A stretch of 57,987 nucleotides of DNA from Actinophytocola xanthii (GCF_001921205.1 NZ_MSIE01000065.1:1-57987); one strand, 5' to 3'; shown: positions 20,619-29,991, counted from the first letter of the stretch. A program made the numbers and translations. The notes: generated by a model not told the origin, from the letters alone.

Positions 20619-20701
20619 GATACGTCAGCGCGCCACGCGAGCGGCGTTCGACGAAACCGGCCCGGCCGGCAATAGGCTGGTCGCTCGGCGAGGAGGTGGG
20701 C

Positions 20702-21652
20702 ATGGACGAGGTCGCGCCCGCGCTGGCCGACGCCGTTGCCGCGTACCTCGACCACCTCGCCGTGGAGCGGGGGACCTCCGCCAACACCCTCGACGGCTAC
20801 ACCCGCGACCTGCGCCGCTATGCCCGCCACCTCACCGCGTGCGGGGTGCGCGAGCTGACCGGTGTCGGCGAGGCACACGTCGCGGCGTTCCTCGCGGTGC
20901 TGCGCGAGGGCGACCGGGACCACCCGCCGCTGGCCGCGTCCTCCACGGCCAGGGCCCTGGTCGCGGTGCGCGGGCTGCACCGGTTCGCCGTCCGCGAGGG
21001 CCTGGTCGAGCTCGACCCGGCACGCGAGGTCCGGCCGCCCGCCACGCCCCGGCGCCTGCCCAAGGCCCTCCCGGTGGACGACGTGCTGCGCCTGCTGGAC
21101 ACGCCCGCGGCCGAGGGGGCCGGCCCGCTGCGCGACCGCGCCCTGCTCGAGCTGCTCTACTCCACCGGCGCGCGCATCTCCGAGGCGGTCGGCCTGGACC
21201 TCGACGACGTCGACGCCCGGGAGCGGACCGTCCTGCTCGACGGCAAGGGCGGCAAGCAACGCCTGGTCCCGATCGGGCGACCGGCGCTGGACGCGCTGGA
21301 CGCGTATCTCGTACGGGCCCGGCCGGGTCTCGCCGTCCGGGGCCGCGGCACGCCCGCGGTGTTCCTCAACCTCCGCGGCGGCCGGCTCTCCCGGCAGAGC
21401 GCCTGGCAGGCGCTCAAGGTGGCGGCCGAGCGGGCCGGCATCGCCGCCTCGGTCTCGCCGCACACCCTGCGGCACTCCTTCGCCACCCACCTGCTCGAGG
21501 GCGGCGCGGACGTGCGCGTGGTGCAGGAGCTGCTCGGGCACGCCTCGGTCACCACGACCCAGATCTACACGCTGGTCACGGTGAACACGCTGCGTGAGGT
21601 CTACGCGACCGCCCACCCGAGGGCACGCACGCCCGTCGCCGAGCGCCGGTGA
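20702..21652 (+). CDS. xerD: Tyrosine recombinase XerD
   Basis: This 316-residue recombinase resolves chromosome dimers at dif together with XerC. It has an N-terminal SAM-like core-binding domain and a C-terminal catalytic domain with Arg in TGARISE, Lys in [27 protein letters not shown] and the nucleophile Tyr in that last motif. ATG 20702 follows GGAGGTGGGC; longer upstream frames are antisense to the DUF1707 gene. In mycobacteria xerD follows the Nudix gene, so this is the backbone resuming after the first island. Confidence 0.93.
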   Translation: MDEVAPALADAVAAYLDHLAVERGTSANTLDGYTRDLRRYARHLTACGVRELTGVGEAHVAAFLAVLREGDRDHPPLAASSTARALVAVRGLHRFAVREGLVELDPAREVRPPATPRRLPKALPVDDVLRLLDTPAAEGAGPLRDRALLELLYSTGARISEAVGLDLDDVDARERTVLLDGKGGKQRLVPIGRPALDALDAYLVRARPGLAVRGRGTPAVFLNLRGGRLSRQSAWQALKVAAERAGIAASVSPHTLRHSFATHLLEGGADVRVVQELLGHASVTTTQIYTLVTVNTLREVYATAHPRARTPVAERR

Positions 21653-21654
21653 GC

Positions 21655-22041
21655 TCAGTCCAGCTGGAACAGCGTCAGCTGGAGCCCGGCCGGCCCGTCC
21701 AGCCGGGAGTTCGTCGAGCGGAACGGGGTCTGCCTCGGCTCGCCCAGCACCGTCCCGCCGGCCTCGGCCAGCGCGCCGGTGGTCGCGGCCACGTCGTCGA
21801 CCTGGAAGGCGACCCGCACGTGACCCGCCACCCGCCGCCCCACCTCGACCTCGTCGATGTACTCGGCGGTGGCCGGCTCGGCGATCTCCAGCGTCGCCCG
21901 GCCGGCGTCGAGGATCATCACGCGGCCCCGCGGCGGCTGTACGGCATCCCGCTCGGGCAGCCCGAGCACGTCGCGGTAGAAATGCACCGCCTCGTCGTAG
22001 TCCGTCGCGGTGACGACGAGGCGAAGCTCGGAAACCGGCAC
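21655..22041 (-). CDS. VOC-superfamily (glyoxalase/dioxygenase-like) protein
   Basis: This 128-residue single-domain protein has beta-alpha-beta-beta-beta units (ELRLVVTATDYDEAVHFYRDVLGL, then HVRVAFQVDDV). Start is GTG 22041, preceded by GGGAGGCACC; an upstream TTG at 22053 is less likely. Metal ligands are not clear. VOC members range from glyoxalases to resistance proteins, so no substrate is proposed. It is convergent with xerD, two bases apart. Confidence 0.82.
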   Translation of the reverse strand: MPVSELRLVVTATDYDEAVHFYRDVLGLPERDAVQPPRGRVMILDAGRATLEIAEPATAEYIDEVEVGRRVAGHVRVAFQVDDVAATTGALAEAGGTVLGEPRQTPFRSTNSRLDGPAGLQLTLFQLD

Positions 22042-22160
22042 GGTGCCTCCCAAGGATCATGCGTCCGACCTGGCAACCTTACGGCGAGTCTCGTTGCCGG
22101 TCGCGGAACGCCATCTCTAAGCTTCGGCGCACAGCGCGGACGACAAGGAGCTAGGTCGTT

Positions 22161-23099
22161 ATGTCGACAATGCATCCCTCGGAACGGGAGCTCAGCCTCG
22201 CCCCACGAGCGGCTTCCGACGAGGACGAGGCGCTCGACGACAGCACGAACGGCTCGCTGGGCCCGACCGGCCGGCCCAAGCGGCACATCCCGGAGCCGCC
22301 CCTGCTCAACGGGCACGGCCCGGCCAAGGTGCTGGCACTGTGCAACCAGAAGGGTGGGGTCGGCAAGACCACCTCGACGATCAACCTGGGCGCCGCCCTC
22401 ACCGAGTTCGGGCGCCGGGTGCTGATCGTGGACTTCGACCCGCAGGGCGCGCTCTCCGTCGGCCTGGGCATCCCGGCCCACCAGCTGGACCGGACCATCT
22501 ACAACGTCATCATCGAGCGGTCGACCACCGCCGCGGACGCTGTCATCCGCACCGGCGTGGAGAACATGGACCTGCTGCCGAGCAACATCGACCTGTCCGC
22601 GGCCGAGGTCCAGCTCGTCGCCGAGGTCGGGCGCGAGCACGCGCTCATGCGCTCCCTGCGGCCGGTGATCGACCACTACGACTACATCCTCATCGACTGC
22701 CAGCCCTCGCTGGGCCTGCTCACGGTGAACGCGCTGGCCGCGGCCGACGGGGTGCTGATCCCGCTGGAGTGCGAGTTCTTCAGCCTGCGCGGGGTGGCCC
22801 TGCTCATCGACACCATCGAGAAGGTGCGGGAGCGGCTCAACCCGAAGCTGGAGATCACCGGCATCCTGCCCACCATGTTCGACCCACGCACGCTGCACTC
22901 CCGCGAGGTCATCGCGCGCGTCGTCGAGCGGTTCGACGACATCGTGTTCGACACGGTGATCAACCGGACCGTCCGGTTCCCGGAGACCACCGTCGCCGGC
23001 GCGCCGATCACCGTGTGGGCGCCCCGGTCCGCGGGGGCCAAGGCCTACCGGCAGCTGGCGCGCGAGGTCATCTCGCGTGAGGTGGCGATGGCCAGGTGA
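22161..23099 (+). CDS. ParA/Soj-family ATPase linked to scpAB
   Basis: This 312-residue protein has the deviant Walker A KGGVGKTTSTINL after a 50-residue acidic N-terminal tail, Walker A' VLIVDFDPQGALS and Walker B YILIDCQPSLGLLTVNAL. AAGGAG lies 8-13 bp upstream of the ATG. The same ParA paralogue precedes scpA in mycobacteria and is distinct from the oriC-linked parA. It may position condensin or a partner on the nucleoid. The next gene starts inside its stop. Confidence 0.9.
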   Translation: MSTMHPSERELSLAPRAASDEDEALDDSTNGSLGPTGRPKRHIPEPPLLNGHGPAKVLALCNQKGGVGKTTSTINLGAALTEFGRRVLIVDFDPQGALSVGLGIPAHQLDRTIYNVIIERSTTAADAVIRTGVENMDLLPSNIDLSAAEVQLVAEVGREHALMRSLRPVIDHYDYILIDCQPSLGLLTVNALAAADGVLIPLECEFFSLRGVALLIDTIEKVRERLNPKLEITGILPTMFDPRTLHSREVIARVVERFDDIVFDTVINRTVRFPETTVAGAPITVWAPRSAGAKAYRQLAREVISREVAMAR

Positions 23100-23422
23100 G
23101 CCGTCGTGCCTCGCTGCCCGGTGCGGCGGAGCTGTTCCGGCCCACGGCCGGGCCGAACGAGGAGAGCTGGTCGGCTCCGCACGCCGCGCCGCGGCGGGGG
23201 TCGCCGCGGCAGAAGCACACCTCGAAGATCACCGTGTACGTGTCCGACGAGGAACTGCTCGCGCTCGAGCACGCCCGGCTCGCGCTGCGTGCGACGCACG
23301 GCCTCGCCGTCGACCGCGGCCGTGTCGTCCGCGAGGCGATCGCGGTGGTGCTCGCCGACCTGGAGGAGCACGGCGAGGACTCGGTACTGGTGCGACGATT
23401 GCGCCATGACACCGGGAAGTAG
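23096..23422 (+). CDS. Small basic protein with RHH-like segment, possible ParA partner
   Basis: This 108-residue protein starts at GTG 23096, overlapping the parA stop (GTGA). The N-terminal 45 residues are Pro/Arg/Ser-rich and basic. Then comes SKITVYVSDEELLALEHARLAL and a helix (VDRGRVVREAIAVVLADLEE), the strand-helix-helix layout of ribbon-helix-helix DNA-binding proteins. A small RHH protein next to a ParA recalls plasmid centromere-binding partners. The function here is inferred only from fold hints and coupling. Confidence 0.75.
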   Translation: MSRRASLPGAAELFRPTAGPNEESWSAPHAAPRRGSPRQKHTSKITVYVSDEELLALEHARLALRATHGLAVDRGRVVREAIAVVLADLEEHGEDSVLVRRLRHDTGK

Positions 23423-23428
23423 CGCTCG

Positions 23429-24271
23429 TTGATCTCATCTGGTCCAGGCGCCGCACCCGAGGACGACGCGGCGCCGCCGTCGCGGTTCACCGTGCGGTTG
23501 TCGAACTTCGAGGGTCCGTTCGACCTGCTGCTGCAGCTGATCTCCCAGCACGAGCTGGACGTGACCGAGGTCGCACTGCACCGCGTCACCGACGACTTCA
23601 TCGCCCACCTGCGGCAGGCGGGCGACGACTGGAACCTCGACGAGACGACGGAGTTCCTGGTGGTCGCGGCGACGCTGCTCGACCTCAAGGCGGCCCGCCT
23701 GCTACCCACCGGCGACGTCGAGGACGAGGAGGACCTGGCGCTGCTCGAGGCTCGGGACCTGCTGTTCGCCCGGCTGTTGCAGTACCGGGCCTACAAGCAG
23801 GTGGCCGCGCTGTTCGCCGAGCTGGAGGCGGGCGCACTGCGGCGCTACCCCAGGTCGGTGGCGCTGGAGGAGCGGTTCGCCGCGCTGCTGCCGGAGGTCA
23901 TGCTGGGCGTGAGCCCGGAGCGGTTCGCCGAGATCGGCGCAGCGGTGTTCCGCCCCAAGCCGCCGCCGACGGTGTCGATCGACCACCTGCACATGGGACG
24001 GGTGTCGGTGCGGGAGCACGCGTCGGTGCTGCGGGTGCGCCTCGCCGACCTGGGCCAGGCCTCGTTCGGCGAGCTGGTGGCCGACTGCGAGCACAGCATC
24101 GAGGTGGTGGCGCGGTTCCTGGCGCTGCTCGACCTGTACAAGGAGGACGTGATCACCTTCCAGCAGGAGGAGGCGCTCGCGGAGCTGCACGTACGGTGGA
24201 CCGGCGGCAGCGTCGAGGAGGCCAGAGCCGCGGCCGGCACCGACCAGGGCGGAGAGGAGGAGTACGGATGA
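23429..24271 (+). CDS. scpA: Segregation and condensation protein A
   Basis: This 280-residue kleisin subunit bridges SMC heads. It has the hallmark LSNFEGPFDLLLQLI, DVTEVALHRVTDDFIAHL and the C-terminal winged helix (VVARFLALLDLYKEDVITFQQ). The start is TTG 23429, six bases after the previous stop. The C-terminal 30 residues are acidic and Ala-rich. Coupling to scpB by ATGA fits formation of the SMC-ScpA-ScpB complex. Confidence 0.93.
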   Translation: MISSGPGAAPEDDAAPPSRFTVRLSNFEGPFDLLLQLISQHELDVTEVALHRVTDDFIAHLRQAGDDWNLDETTEFLVVAATLLDLKAARLLPTGDVEDEEDLALLEARDLLFARLLQYRAYKQVAALFAELEAGALRRYPRSVALEERFAALLPEVMLGVSPERFAEIGAAVFRPKPPPTVSIDHLHMGRVSVREHASVLRVRLADLGQASFGELVADCEHSIEVVARFLALLDLYKEDVITFQQEEALAELHVRWTGGSVEEARAAAGTDQGGEEEYG

Positions 24272-25305
24272 GCACATCCCAGGAAGAGGACCGCACCACA
24301 CCGCCACCACCCGCCGACGCCGACCCGCCGACCGAGGTGGTGGATTCGGGCGAGGGCGCTGGCCTGGAGCCCGAGGCGCGCGTCACCGAGGTGGTGGGCA
24401 CGCGCGAGCCTGCCGACGCGGACCTGCCCACCGAGGTGGCGGAGCCGAGCGAGGGCGCCGATCTCGAGCCCGAGGCGCCCGTCACCGAGGTGGACGCGGA
24501 CGAGCCTGCCGACGCGGATCCGCCGACCGAGGTGGTGGAGTCCGGTGAGGCTGCCGCCGTCGAGACCGTGGTGCCCGGAACTGATCTGGTAGAGCCTGGC
24601 GAGGACGCCGCCGTCGAGTCCGACGTGCCCGCCACCGAGTCCGATTTGGCGCCCGCCGACGCCGACCCGCCCACCGAGGTCGTCGGGGAAGCACCCGACA
24701 CGGTCTCCGAGCCAGCCGATCCAGCCGCCGACCAGGCCGAAGGCGCCGAGGAGGAGCTGCCGGAGCTGACCGACGAGGAGCTGGAGAACACCCTCGAGGC
24801 CCTGCTGCTCGTCGTCGACTCGCCGGTGGAGGAGGAGGCGCTCGCCGGGGCCACCGACACCACCGTCGCCCGGGTGCGGGAGACGGTGCTGCGGATGGCC
24901 GCGGAGTACGCCGAGCGCGGGCGCGGCCTGGACCTGCGCCACGCGGGCGGCGGCTGGCGCTTCTACACCCGCGACCGCTACGCCCCCTACGTCGAGAAGC
25001 TGCTGCTCGGTGGCCAGCGCGCCAAGCTCACCCGGGCCGCCCTCGAGACGCTCGCCGTGATCGCCTACCGCCAGCCGGTGACCCGCGCCCGGGTCGCTGC
25101 CGTGCGCGGGGTCAACTGCGACGGCGTCATCCGCACCCTGCTGGCCCGCGGGCTCGTCGAGGAGACCGGCACCGACACCGAGACCGGCGGCTTCCTCTAC
25201 CGTACGACCGAACTGTTCCTCGAGCGGCTGGGACTGTCCTCCTTGGACGACCTGCCGCCGATCGCACCGCTGCTGCCGGAGGTCGACTCCATCGATGACG
25301 TCTGA
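24268..25305 (+). CDS. scpB: Segregation and condensation protein B with long acidic N-terminal repeat region
   Basis: This 345-residue protein is well above the usual 180-230. The conserved part starts near residue 165 (ELTDEELENTLEALLLV) and carries two winged helices (KLTRAALETLAVIAYRQPVTRARVAAVRG). Residues 1-160 are repeats of an acidic unit around DADPPTEVVESGE, with no Cys or aromatics, so probably disordered. ScpB binds ScpA. The repeat tail may act as a spacer or interaction arm. The ATG overlaps the scpA stop. Confidence 0.92.
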   Translation: MSTSQEEDRTTPPPPADADPPTEVVDSGEGAGLEPEARVTEVVGTREPADADLPTEVAEPSEGADLEPEAPVTEVDADEPADADPPTEVVESGEAAAVETVVPGTDLVEPGEDAAVESDVPATESDLAPADADPPTEVVGEAPDTVSEPADPAADQAEGAEEELPELTDEELENTLEALLLVVDSPVEEEALAGATDTTVARVRETVLRMAAEYAERGRGLDLRHAGGGWRFYTRDRYAPYVEKLLLGGQRAKLTRAALETLAVIAYRQPVTRARVAAVRGVNCDGVIRTLLARGLVEETGTDTETGGFLYRTTELFLERLGLSSLDDLPPIAPLLPEVDSIDDV

Positions 25306-26029
25306 CGAGGGAATCCGGCTGCAGAAGGTCCTCGCCCAGGCGGGGATCGCGTCCCGGCGCGCCGCCGAGGAGCTGATCGCCGAGGGTCGGGTGAGCGTGG
25401 ACGGCCGGGTGGTGACCGAGTTCGGGCGCCGCGTGGACCCCGACAACGTCGTCATCCACGTCGACGGGGTGCGCGTCGTCGTCCGCGCCGACCTCACCTA
25501 CCTGGCGTTCAACAAGCCCCGCGGGGTGCACTCGACGATGTCCGACGACCGCGGGCGGAAATGCGTCGGCGACTACGTGCGCGACCGCGGCGAACGGCTG
25601 TTCCACGTCGGCCGGCTGGACGCGGACACCGAGGGACTGCTGCTGCTCACCAACGACGGCGAGCTGGCCCACCGGCTCATGCACCCGTCCTTCGTGGTCC
25701 GCAAGACCTACCTCGCCGAGGTGTCCGGCCAGATCGGCCGTACGGTCGGCCGCGAGCTCCGCGAGGGCATCATGCTCGACGACGGTCCGGTCCAGGTGGA
25801 CGGGTTCCGGGTCGTGGACTCCAGCGGCGGGCGCACGCTCGTGGAGGTCGTGCTGCACGAGGGCCGCAACCACATCGTGCGGCGGCTGCTCGCGGAGGTC
25901 GGCCACCCCGTGCGCAAGCTGGTCCGCACCCAGATCGCCGAGGTTCGCCTCGGCAACCAGCGCCCGGGCTCGCTGCGCGCGCTCACCCGACCGGAGGTCG
26001 GCTCGCTGTTCGCGGCCGTCGACCTGTGA
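25295..26029 (+). CDS. rluB: 23S rRNA pseudouridine synthase RluB-type
   Basis: This 244-residue protein overlaps scpB by 11 bp. An S4 domain (RLQKVLAQAGIASRRAAEELI) is followed by the synthase domain with the catalytic Asp in HVGRLDADTEGLLLLTNDG and the KTYLAEVSG strand. RluB-type enzymes modify helix 89 of 23S rRNA (U2605 in E. coli). The scpA-scpB-rluB order is widely conserved. Its stop forms TGATG with the next gene. Confidence 0.9.
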   Translation: MTSDEGIRLQKVLAQAGIASRRAAEELIAEGRVSVDGRVVTEFGRRVDPDNVVIHVDGVRVVVRADLTYLAFNKPRGVHSTMSDDRGRKCVGDYVRDRGERLFHVGRLDADTEGLLLLTNDGELAHRLMHPSFVVRKTYLAEVSGQIGRTVGRELREGIMLDDGPVQVDGFRVVDSSGGRTLVEVVLHEGRNHIVRRLLAEVGHPVRKLVRTQIAEVRLGNQRPGSLRALTRPEVGSLFAAVDL

Positions 26030-27186
26030 TGTCCTGGATCCGACCCGTCGAGCGGGGCTGGGTCGTGCGCGAGGAGGTGCCCGGACCGGACGTCGACGAG
26101 TTCGCCGAGCCCGACCGGGTCGTCGCCGCCCTGCACCGCCGCCACGAGGGCACGCTGCTCGCCGTCCAGCACCCGCACCGGACACCGCCTGCCATCGAGC
26201 AGGGCCTCGGGCTGCTCGACGCGCTGCCGCACGCCCGATCCACCCTGTCGGTGCTGTTGCACACCGCCTACCGCGCCGTCACCGACGTCGTCGCGCCGTA
26301 CGAGGTGGACGGTCCGGACGGGACGGCCTGCGGGCTGCTCTGCCTGGTCGACCCGGCGGCCGTCGACGCCGACGGGCTGGTGCGGGTTCGGCACAGTGAG
26401 CAGGTCTACCCGGAGATCGTCGCCGAGCGGGCGCGGGTGCTCGCCGGCCTTGGCTATGCCACCAGCGCGGCGATGCTCGTCCCGGTCGCCGAGCGGGACA
26501 CGCTGACCGCGGCCGTGCGTGCCGCCGTCGCGGGGGAGGAGCCGGTGGTCTCCACAGTGGACAGCGGAGGTCGCCGGCACCGGTTGTGGCTGCTGGGACC
26601 GGGCCCGCGGCGGGAGACCGTGCTCGCCGAGGCCGGCGCGCACCCGTTGATGGTCGCTGACGGCAACCACCGCGTCGCCGCTGCGGCCACCGCCCGGTTG
26701 ACCGGGCTGCTCGCGCTCGTCACCGCCGGACCGGCGCTGCGGGTCGGCGCGTTCCACCGGGTGCTCGTCGGCACCGGGCTGACCGCGGCCGCACTCGCCG
26801 AGGCCTGGCGGCGCATCGGGCTGTCGGTCGCCGAGACCCCCTCCGCCGAGAGGCCGACGCACACCGGCACGGTCGTCGTGCGCTGTCCGGAGGCGACACT
26901 GCGGGTGGAGTTACCGGCGGGCGGTGAGGACCACGCGCTCGTGGAGGAGGTGCTGGTCCGCCGGGCGTTGGGTGTCGACCCCGAGGGACCGAACGTCCGA
27001 CCGCTCCCCGACGGGCGGGAACCACCGTCCGATGCGGACGCTGTCCTCCTGCTCGCCCCCGTTCCGCTCGCCGACGTCCTCGCCGTCCACGCTGCCGGCG
27101 AGCGTATGCCGCGCAAGAGCACGTACTTCACCCCGAAGCCGCGCAGCGGGCTGCTCCTGGCCGAGTTACGCGGCAGCCGGCCGTAG
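26029..27186 (+). CDS. DUF1015-family protein
   Basis: This 385-residue protein carries the DUF1015 hallmarks: MVADGNHRVAAA near residue 208 and, near the C-terminus, MPRKSTYFTPKPRSGLL. The family is predicted to be enzymatic (kinase/SerK-like in some archaea), but the role in actinobacteria is not established. The ATG overlaps the rluB stop, so it may be co-expressed with the scp operon, though it is not part of the mycobacterial order I remember. Its 3' end overlaps the convergent antiporter gene by 21 bp. Confidence 0.85.
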   Translation: MSWIRPVERGWVVREEVPGPDVDEFAEPDRVVAALHRRHEGTLLAVQHPHRTPPAIEQGLGLLDALPHARSTLSVLLHTAYRAVTDVVAPYEVDGPDGTACGLLCLVDPAAVDADGLVRVRHSEQVYPEIVAERARVLAGLGYATSAAMLVPVAERDTLTAAVRAAVAGEEPVVSTVDSGGRRHRLWLLGPGPRRETVLAEAGAHPLMVADGNHRVAAAATARLTGLLALVTAGPALRVGAFHRVLVGTGLTAAALAEAWRRIGLSVAETPSAERPTHTGTVVVRCPEATLRVELPAGGEDHALVEEVLVRRALGVDPEGPNVRPLPDGREPPSDADAVLLLAPVPLADVLAVHAAGERMPRKSTYFTPKPRSGLLLAELRGSRP

Positions 27187-28344
27187 CCGGGCCGAGGCCA
27201 GCCGCATCACCGGCTCGACCACGCGGGCGGCCAGCGGCCCGGACACCGCCATGATCAGCACATAGGCCGTCGCAAGGGCGGCCAGCTCGGCCTCCACCGC
27301 GTTCGCCGAGACCGCGAGGCCCGCGATGACGATGGAGAACTCGCCCCGCGCCACGAGCGCCGCGCCCGCCCGCGCCCGCCCCATCCTGGCGATCCCCTGC
27401 CGCTTCGCGGCCCACCAGCCGGTGGCCACCTTCGTGATCGTCGTGACCGCGGCGAGCCCGAACGCCGCACCCAGTACCGGCGGCATCGTCGCCGGATCCG
27501 TGTTCAGCCCGAACACCACGAAGAACATCGCCGCGAACAGGTCCCGCAGCGGCTCGAGCATCCGGGTGGCGTTCTCGGCGGTCGACCCTGAGATCGCGAT
27601 TCCCAACAGGAACGCGCCGACCGCCGCCGAGACCTGGAGCTGCTGGGCGACGCCGGCGACGAGCAGTGCCGCTCCCAGCACGCGCAGCAGGAACACCTCA
27701 GGGCTCTGACTGTCCACGATGGCCGACACGTACCGGCCGAAGCGCAGCGCGAGGACCAGCACCAGCGTCACCACGACCAGCGAGATCCCGGTGGCGCTCA
27801 ACCCGCCGAGCAGCGTCGCGCCGGCGAGTACACCGGTGAGGATCGGCAGGTAGACGGCCATCGCCAGGTCCTCGAACACGAGGATCGAGAGCACGACCGG
27901 GGTCTCGCGGTTGCCCAGCCGACCCAGGTCGCCGAGAACCTTGGCGATGATGCCGGACGAGGAGATGTAGGTGACCCCGCCCATCACCAGCGCGCCCACC
28001 GGCCCCCAGCCCAGCATCAGCGCCACCGCGACCCCCGGCAGCGCGTTCAGCACCAGGTCGACCACACCGGCCAGGTAGGACTTGCGCAGGCCGGTGACCA
28101 GCTCGGCGGCCGAGTACTCCAGGCCGAGCAGCAGGAGCAGCAGGATCACGCCGATCTCGCCGCCGAGCGTGGCGAACTGCTCGATGCCCTCCAGAGGCAG
28201 GATGCCGCCGTGACCGAAGGCGAGACCGCCGAGGAGGTAGAACGGGATCGGGGAGATGCCGATCTTCCAGGCGATCCGGCCCAACACGCCGAGACCGAAG
28301 AAGATCGCACCCAGCTCGACCAGTGCGATCGATGTTTCGTGCAC
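27166..28344 (-). CDS. CPA2 monovalent cation:proton antiporter (KhtU/KefB-like)
   Basis: This 392-residue membrane protein has 11-13 hydrophobic segments and no C-terminal TrkA-N domain. Segments GLLLLLLGLEYSAAELV-like (LLLLGLEYSAAEL), VFEDLAMAVYLPILTG and GRGEFSIVIAGLA-like (ARGEFSIVIAGLA) are diagnostic of CPA2 exchangers. The gene for a separate TrkA-C-type regulator lies six bases upstream in the same orientation, as in the KhtTU K+/H+ antiporter of Bacillus. It probably exports K+ or Na+ at high pH or after detoxification stress. Confidence 0.9.
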   Translation of the reverse strand: MHETSIALVELGAIFFGLGVLGRIAWKIGISPIPFYLLGGLAFGHGGILPLEGIEQFATLGGEIGVILLLLLLGLEYSAAELVTGLRKSYLAGVVDLVLNALPGVAVALMLGWGPVGALVMGGVTYISSSGIIAKVLGDLGRLGNRETPVVLSILVFEDLAMAVYLPILTGVLAGATLLGGLSATGISLVVVTLVLVLALRFGRYVSAIVDSQSPEVFLLRVLGAALLVAGVAQQLQVSAAVGAFLLGIAISGSTAENATRMLEPLRDLFAAMFFVVFGLNTDPATMPPVLGAAFGLAAVTTITKVATGWWAAKRQGIARMGRARAGAALVARGEFSIVIAGLAVSANAVEAELAALATAYVLIMAVSGPLAARVVEPVMRLASARLRPAAA

Positions 28345-28350
28345 GCGCCG

Positions 28351-28836
28351 CTACCCGCGGTCGATGAGGTCGGCCGCCTTGGCCAGCCCTTCGTTGGTGC
28401 CGACCGTGATCAGGGCGTCACCGCCGCCGAGCACGAAGTCCGGACGGGGTGAGGGGTGGACGGTTCCCGCGCGCACCACGGCCACCACGGACACCGCGGT
28501 GCGGGAGCGCAGCTGGGTGTCGCCGAGCGTGCGACCGTCGAAGGGGGATCCGTGCACCAGCGGCAGCTGCTTGGTGTGGACACCGGTCAACCCGTTGTTC
28601 TCCCTGGACAGCTCCGCCACCAGCTGCGGGGCGCCGAGCAGGCCCGCGAGCGCGCCGGCCTCGTCCGGAGACAGCGGGATCGACGCGGTACAGGCGTCCG
28701 GGTCGTCCTCACGGGAGATGATCAGCTCGAAGCGACCGTCCCGGTAGGTGATGACACCGATTCGTCGCCCGGCACGGGACACGAAGTCCTGGCGCGTGCC
28801 AATCCCGGGAAGGGGGGTCACCTCGACGTTCACCAT
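28351..28836 (-). CDS. TrkA-C domain antiporter regulatory subunit (KhtT-like)
   Basis: This 161-residue protein starts at ATG 28836 (MVNVEVTPLPGIG); an earlier in-frame codon at 28887 adds an unlikely tail. It begins with a KhtT-type N-terminal domain (GTRQDFVSRAGRRIGVITYRDG) and ends in a RCK-C/TrkA-C domain (FDGRTLGDTQLRSRTAVSVVAVVR). In Bacillus KhtT gates KhtU in response to cyclic di-AMP. The six-base gap to the antiporter gene shows an operon. Confidence 0.87.
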   Translation of the reverse strand: MVNVEVTPLPGIGTRQDFVSRAGRRIGVITYRDGRFELIISREDDPDACTASIPLSPDEAGALAGLLGAPQLVAELSRENNGLTGVHTKQLPLVHGSPFDGRTLGDTQLRSRTAVSVVAVVRAGTVHPSPRPDFVLGGGDALITVGTNEGLAKAADLIDRG

Positions 28837-28905
28837 GTCAGCGTAAACGACCGGAACGGCGGTTTTCTTCCCCGCGGCCGTGCCCACGGCGTGTTCCGCG
28901 TCTCG

Positions 28906-29358
28906 CTACCGCCCGCTTCCGGCCACCGCGTCGATGTGCCCGACGAGCGTCGGCCAGAGCGCGCGAGGCAGGTCGTGACCCATCCCCGGGACCGTGACGA
29001 ACCTGGCCCCGGGGATGGCCTCGGCGGTGGCCCGCCCCGCCCGCACCGGTTGGACGGGGTCGTCCTCACCGGTGAGGACGAGCGTCGGCGCCGTGATCCT
29101 GGACAGCTCGGCGCGCCGGTCGCCGGCCGAGCGGACGGCCGCCGCCTGGCGCCGGGCGGCGGCGAAGTCCGTCCGGTCCGGGAACGCCCGGTGGGCGACG
29201 TCGCGGACCCAGTCCTCCTCCGGCGGGTGAACCCGGGAGCCGACGATGCGGAACACCGCGAGCAGCTGCTCGCCGGCGGCCTGGGCGTCACGGGGTCTGC
29301 GCGCGGCGACGGCGAAGTACCGGAGCAGGGTGCGGAGCTTCGCGCGGTCCCACCGCAC
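28906..29358 (-). pseudogene. C-terminal fragment of an alpha/beta hydrolase
   Basis: The 150-residue frame matches only the last part of an alpha/beta hydrolase: ITAPTLVLTGEDDPVQPV (the strand carrying the acid) and VPGMGHDLP with the catalytic His. The oxyanion and nucleophile (GXSXG) half is missing. Upstream, after only 24 bp, comes the end of a complete TetR gene, so the 5' half has been lost by deletion. The GTG at 29358 may still permit translation, but no catalytic Ser is present. Confidence 0.72.
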
Positions 29359-29382
29359 GCGGTGGTCCGGCGCGGAGGACGC

Positions 29383-29991
29383 TCACCCCGCGCCTCCCGG
29401 GTCGGGGAAGACGACGGCGAGGACCTCGGCCACGATGCCCGGCACGTCGATCTCCGGGTCCACCCCGCGGCGCAGGGTCAGGCTCCCGCCCAGCGCGGCC
29501 AGCACCACGACCACGCGCGAGAGCGGCAGCGCGGGCTCGATGCCCAGCCGGGAGCAGGTGCGCTCCAGCACCGCCACGATCTCCTGCTCGTGGCCGCGCT
29601 GTGCGGCGACCGCGGCGGCGGCCGTCTCCGGCTGGCCCGCCACCGCGGCCATGAACTCCGCCGCCGTCCGGCTCCAGCGCGCGGCGTCCTCGTCGTCGAC
29701 CGGTCCGTTCGGGGTCAGCGCGGCGACGAGGTCCTCCCGGCTCGCCGCGCGCCCGAGCGCCTCCTCCAGCAACCGCAGGTGGGCCTGTGAGCGGGCCTCG
29801 ATGGCCGAGAGCCAGAGCCCTTCCTTGCCGCCGAAGTGCTTGTAGACCGCACCACGGGTGTAGCCGGCCTCGGCGGCGATCTCCTCGACGGTCGCGGCGA
29901 GGAAGCCGCGCCGCAGGAGCACCGTCCGCCCCGCCTCCAGCAACCGCTCGTGGGTGCGCCGCTGCTGCTCGGTACGCGTCAGCCGTTCCAT
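29383..29991 (-). CDS. TetR-family transcriptional regulator
   Basis: This 202-residue protein has an N-terminal TetR helix-turn-helix (ATVEEIAAEAGYTRGAVYKHFGGKEGLW) at about residues 30-57 and a variable helical ligand domain. ATG 29991 is preferred over 30000. A dyad-rich segment lies immediately upstream (30003-30036), between it and the divergent small membrane-protein gene, so both are likely regulated by it. The truncated hydrolase just downstream may once have been part of its regulon. Confidence 0.87.
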   Translation of the reverse strand: MERLTRTEQQRRTHERLLEAGRTVLLRRGFLAATVEEIAAEAGYTRGAVYKHFGGKEGLWLSAIEARSQAHLRLLEEALGRAASREDLVAALTPNGPVDDEDAARWSRTAAEFMAAVAGQPETAAAAVAAQRGHEQEIVAVLERTCSRLGIEPALPLSRVVVVLAALGGSLTLRRGVDPEIDVPGIVAEVLAVVFPDPGGAG

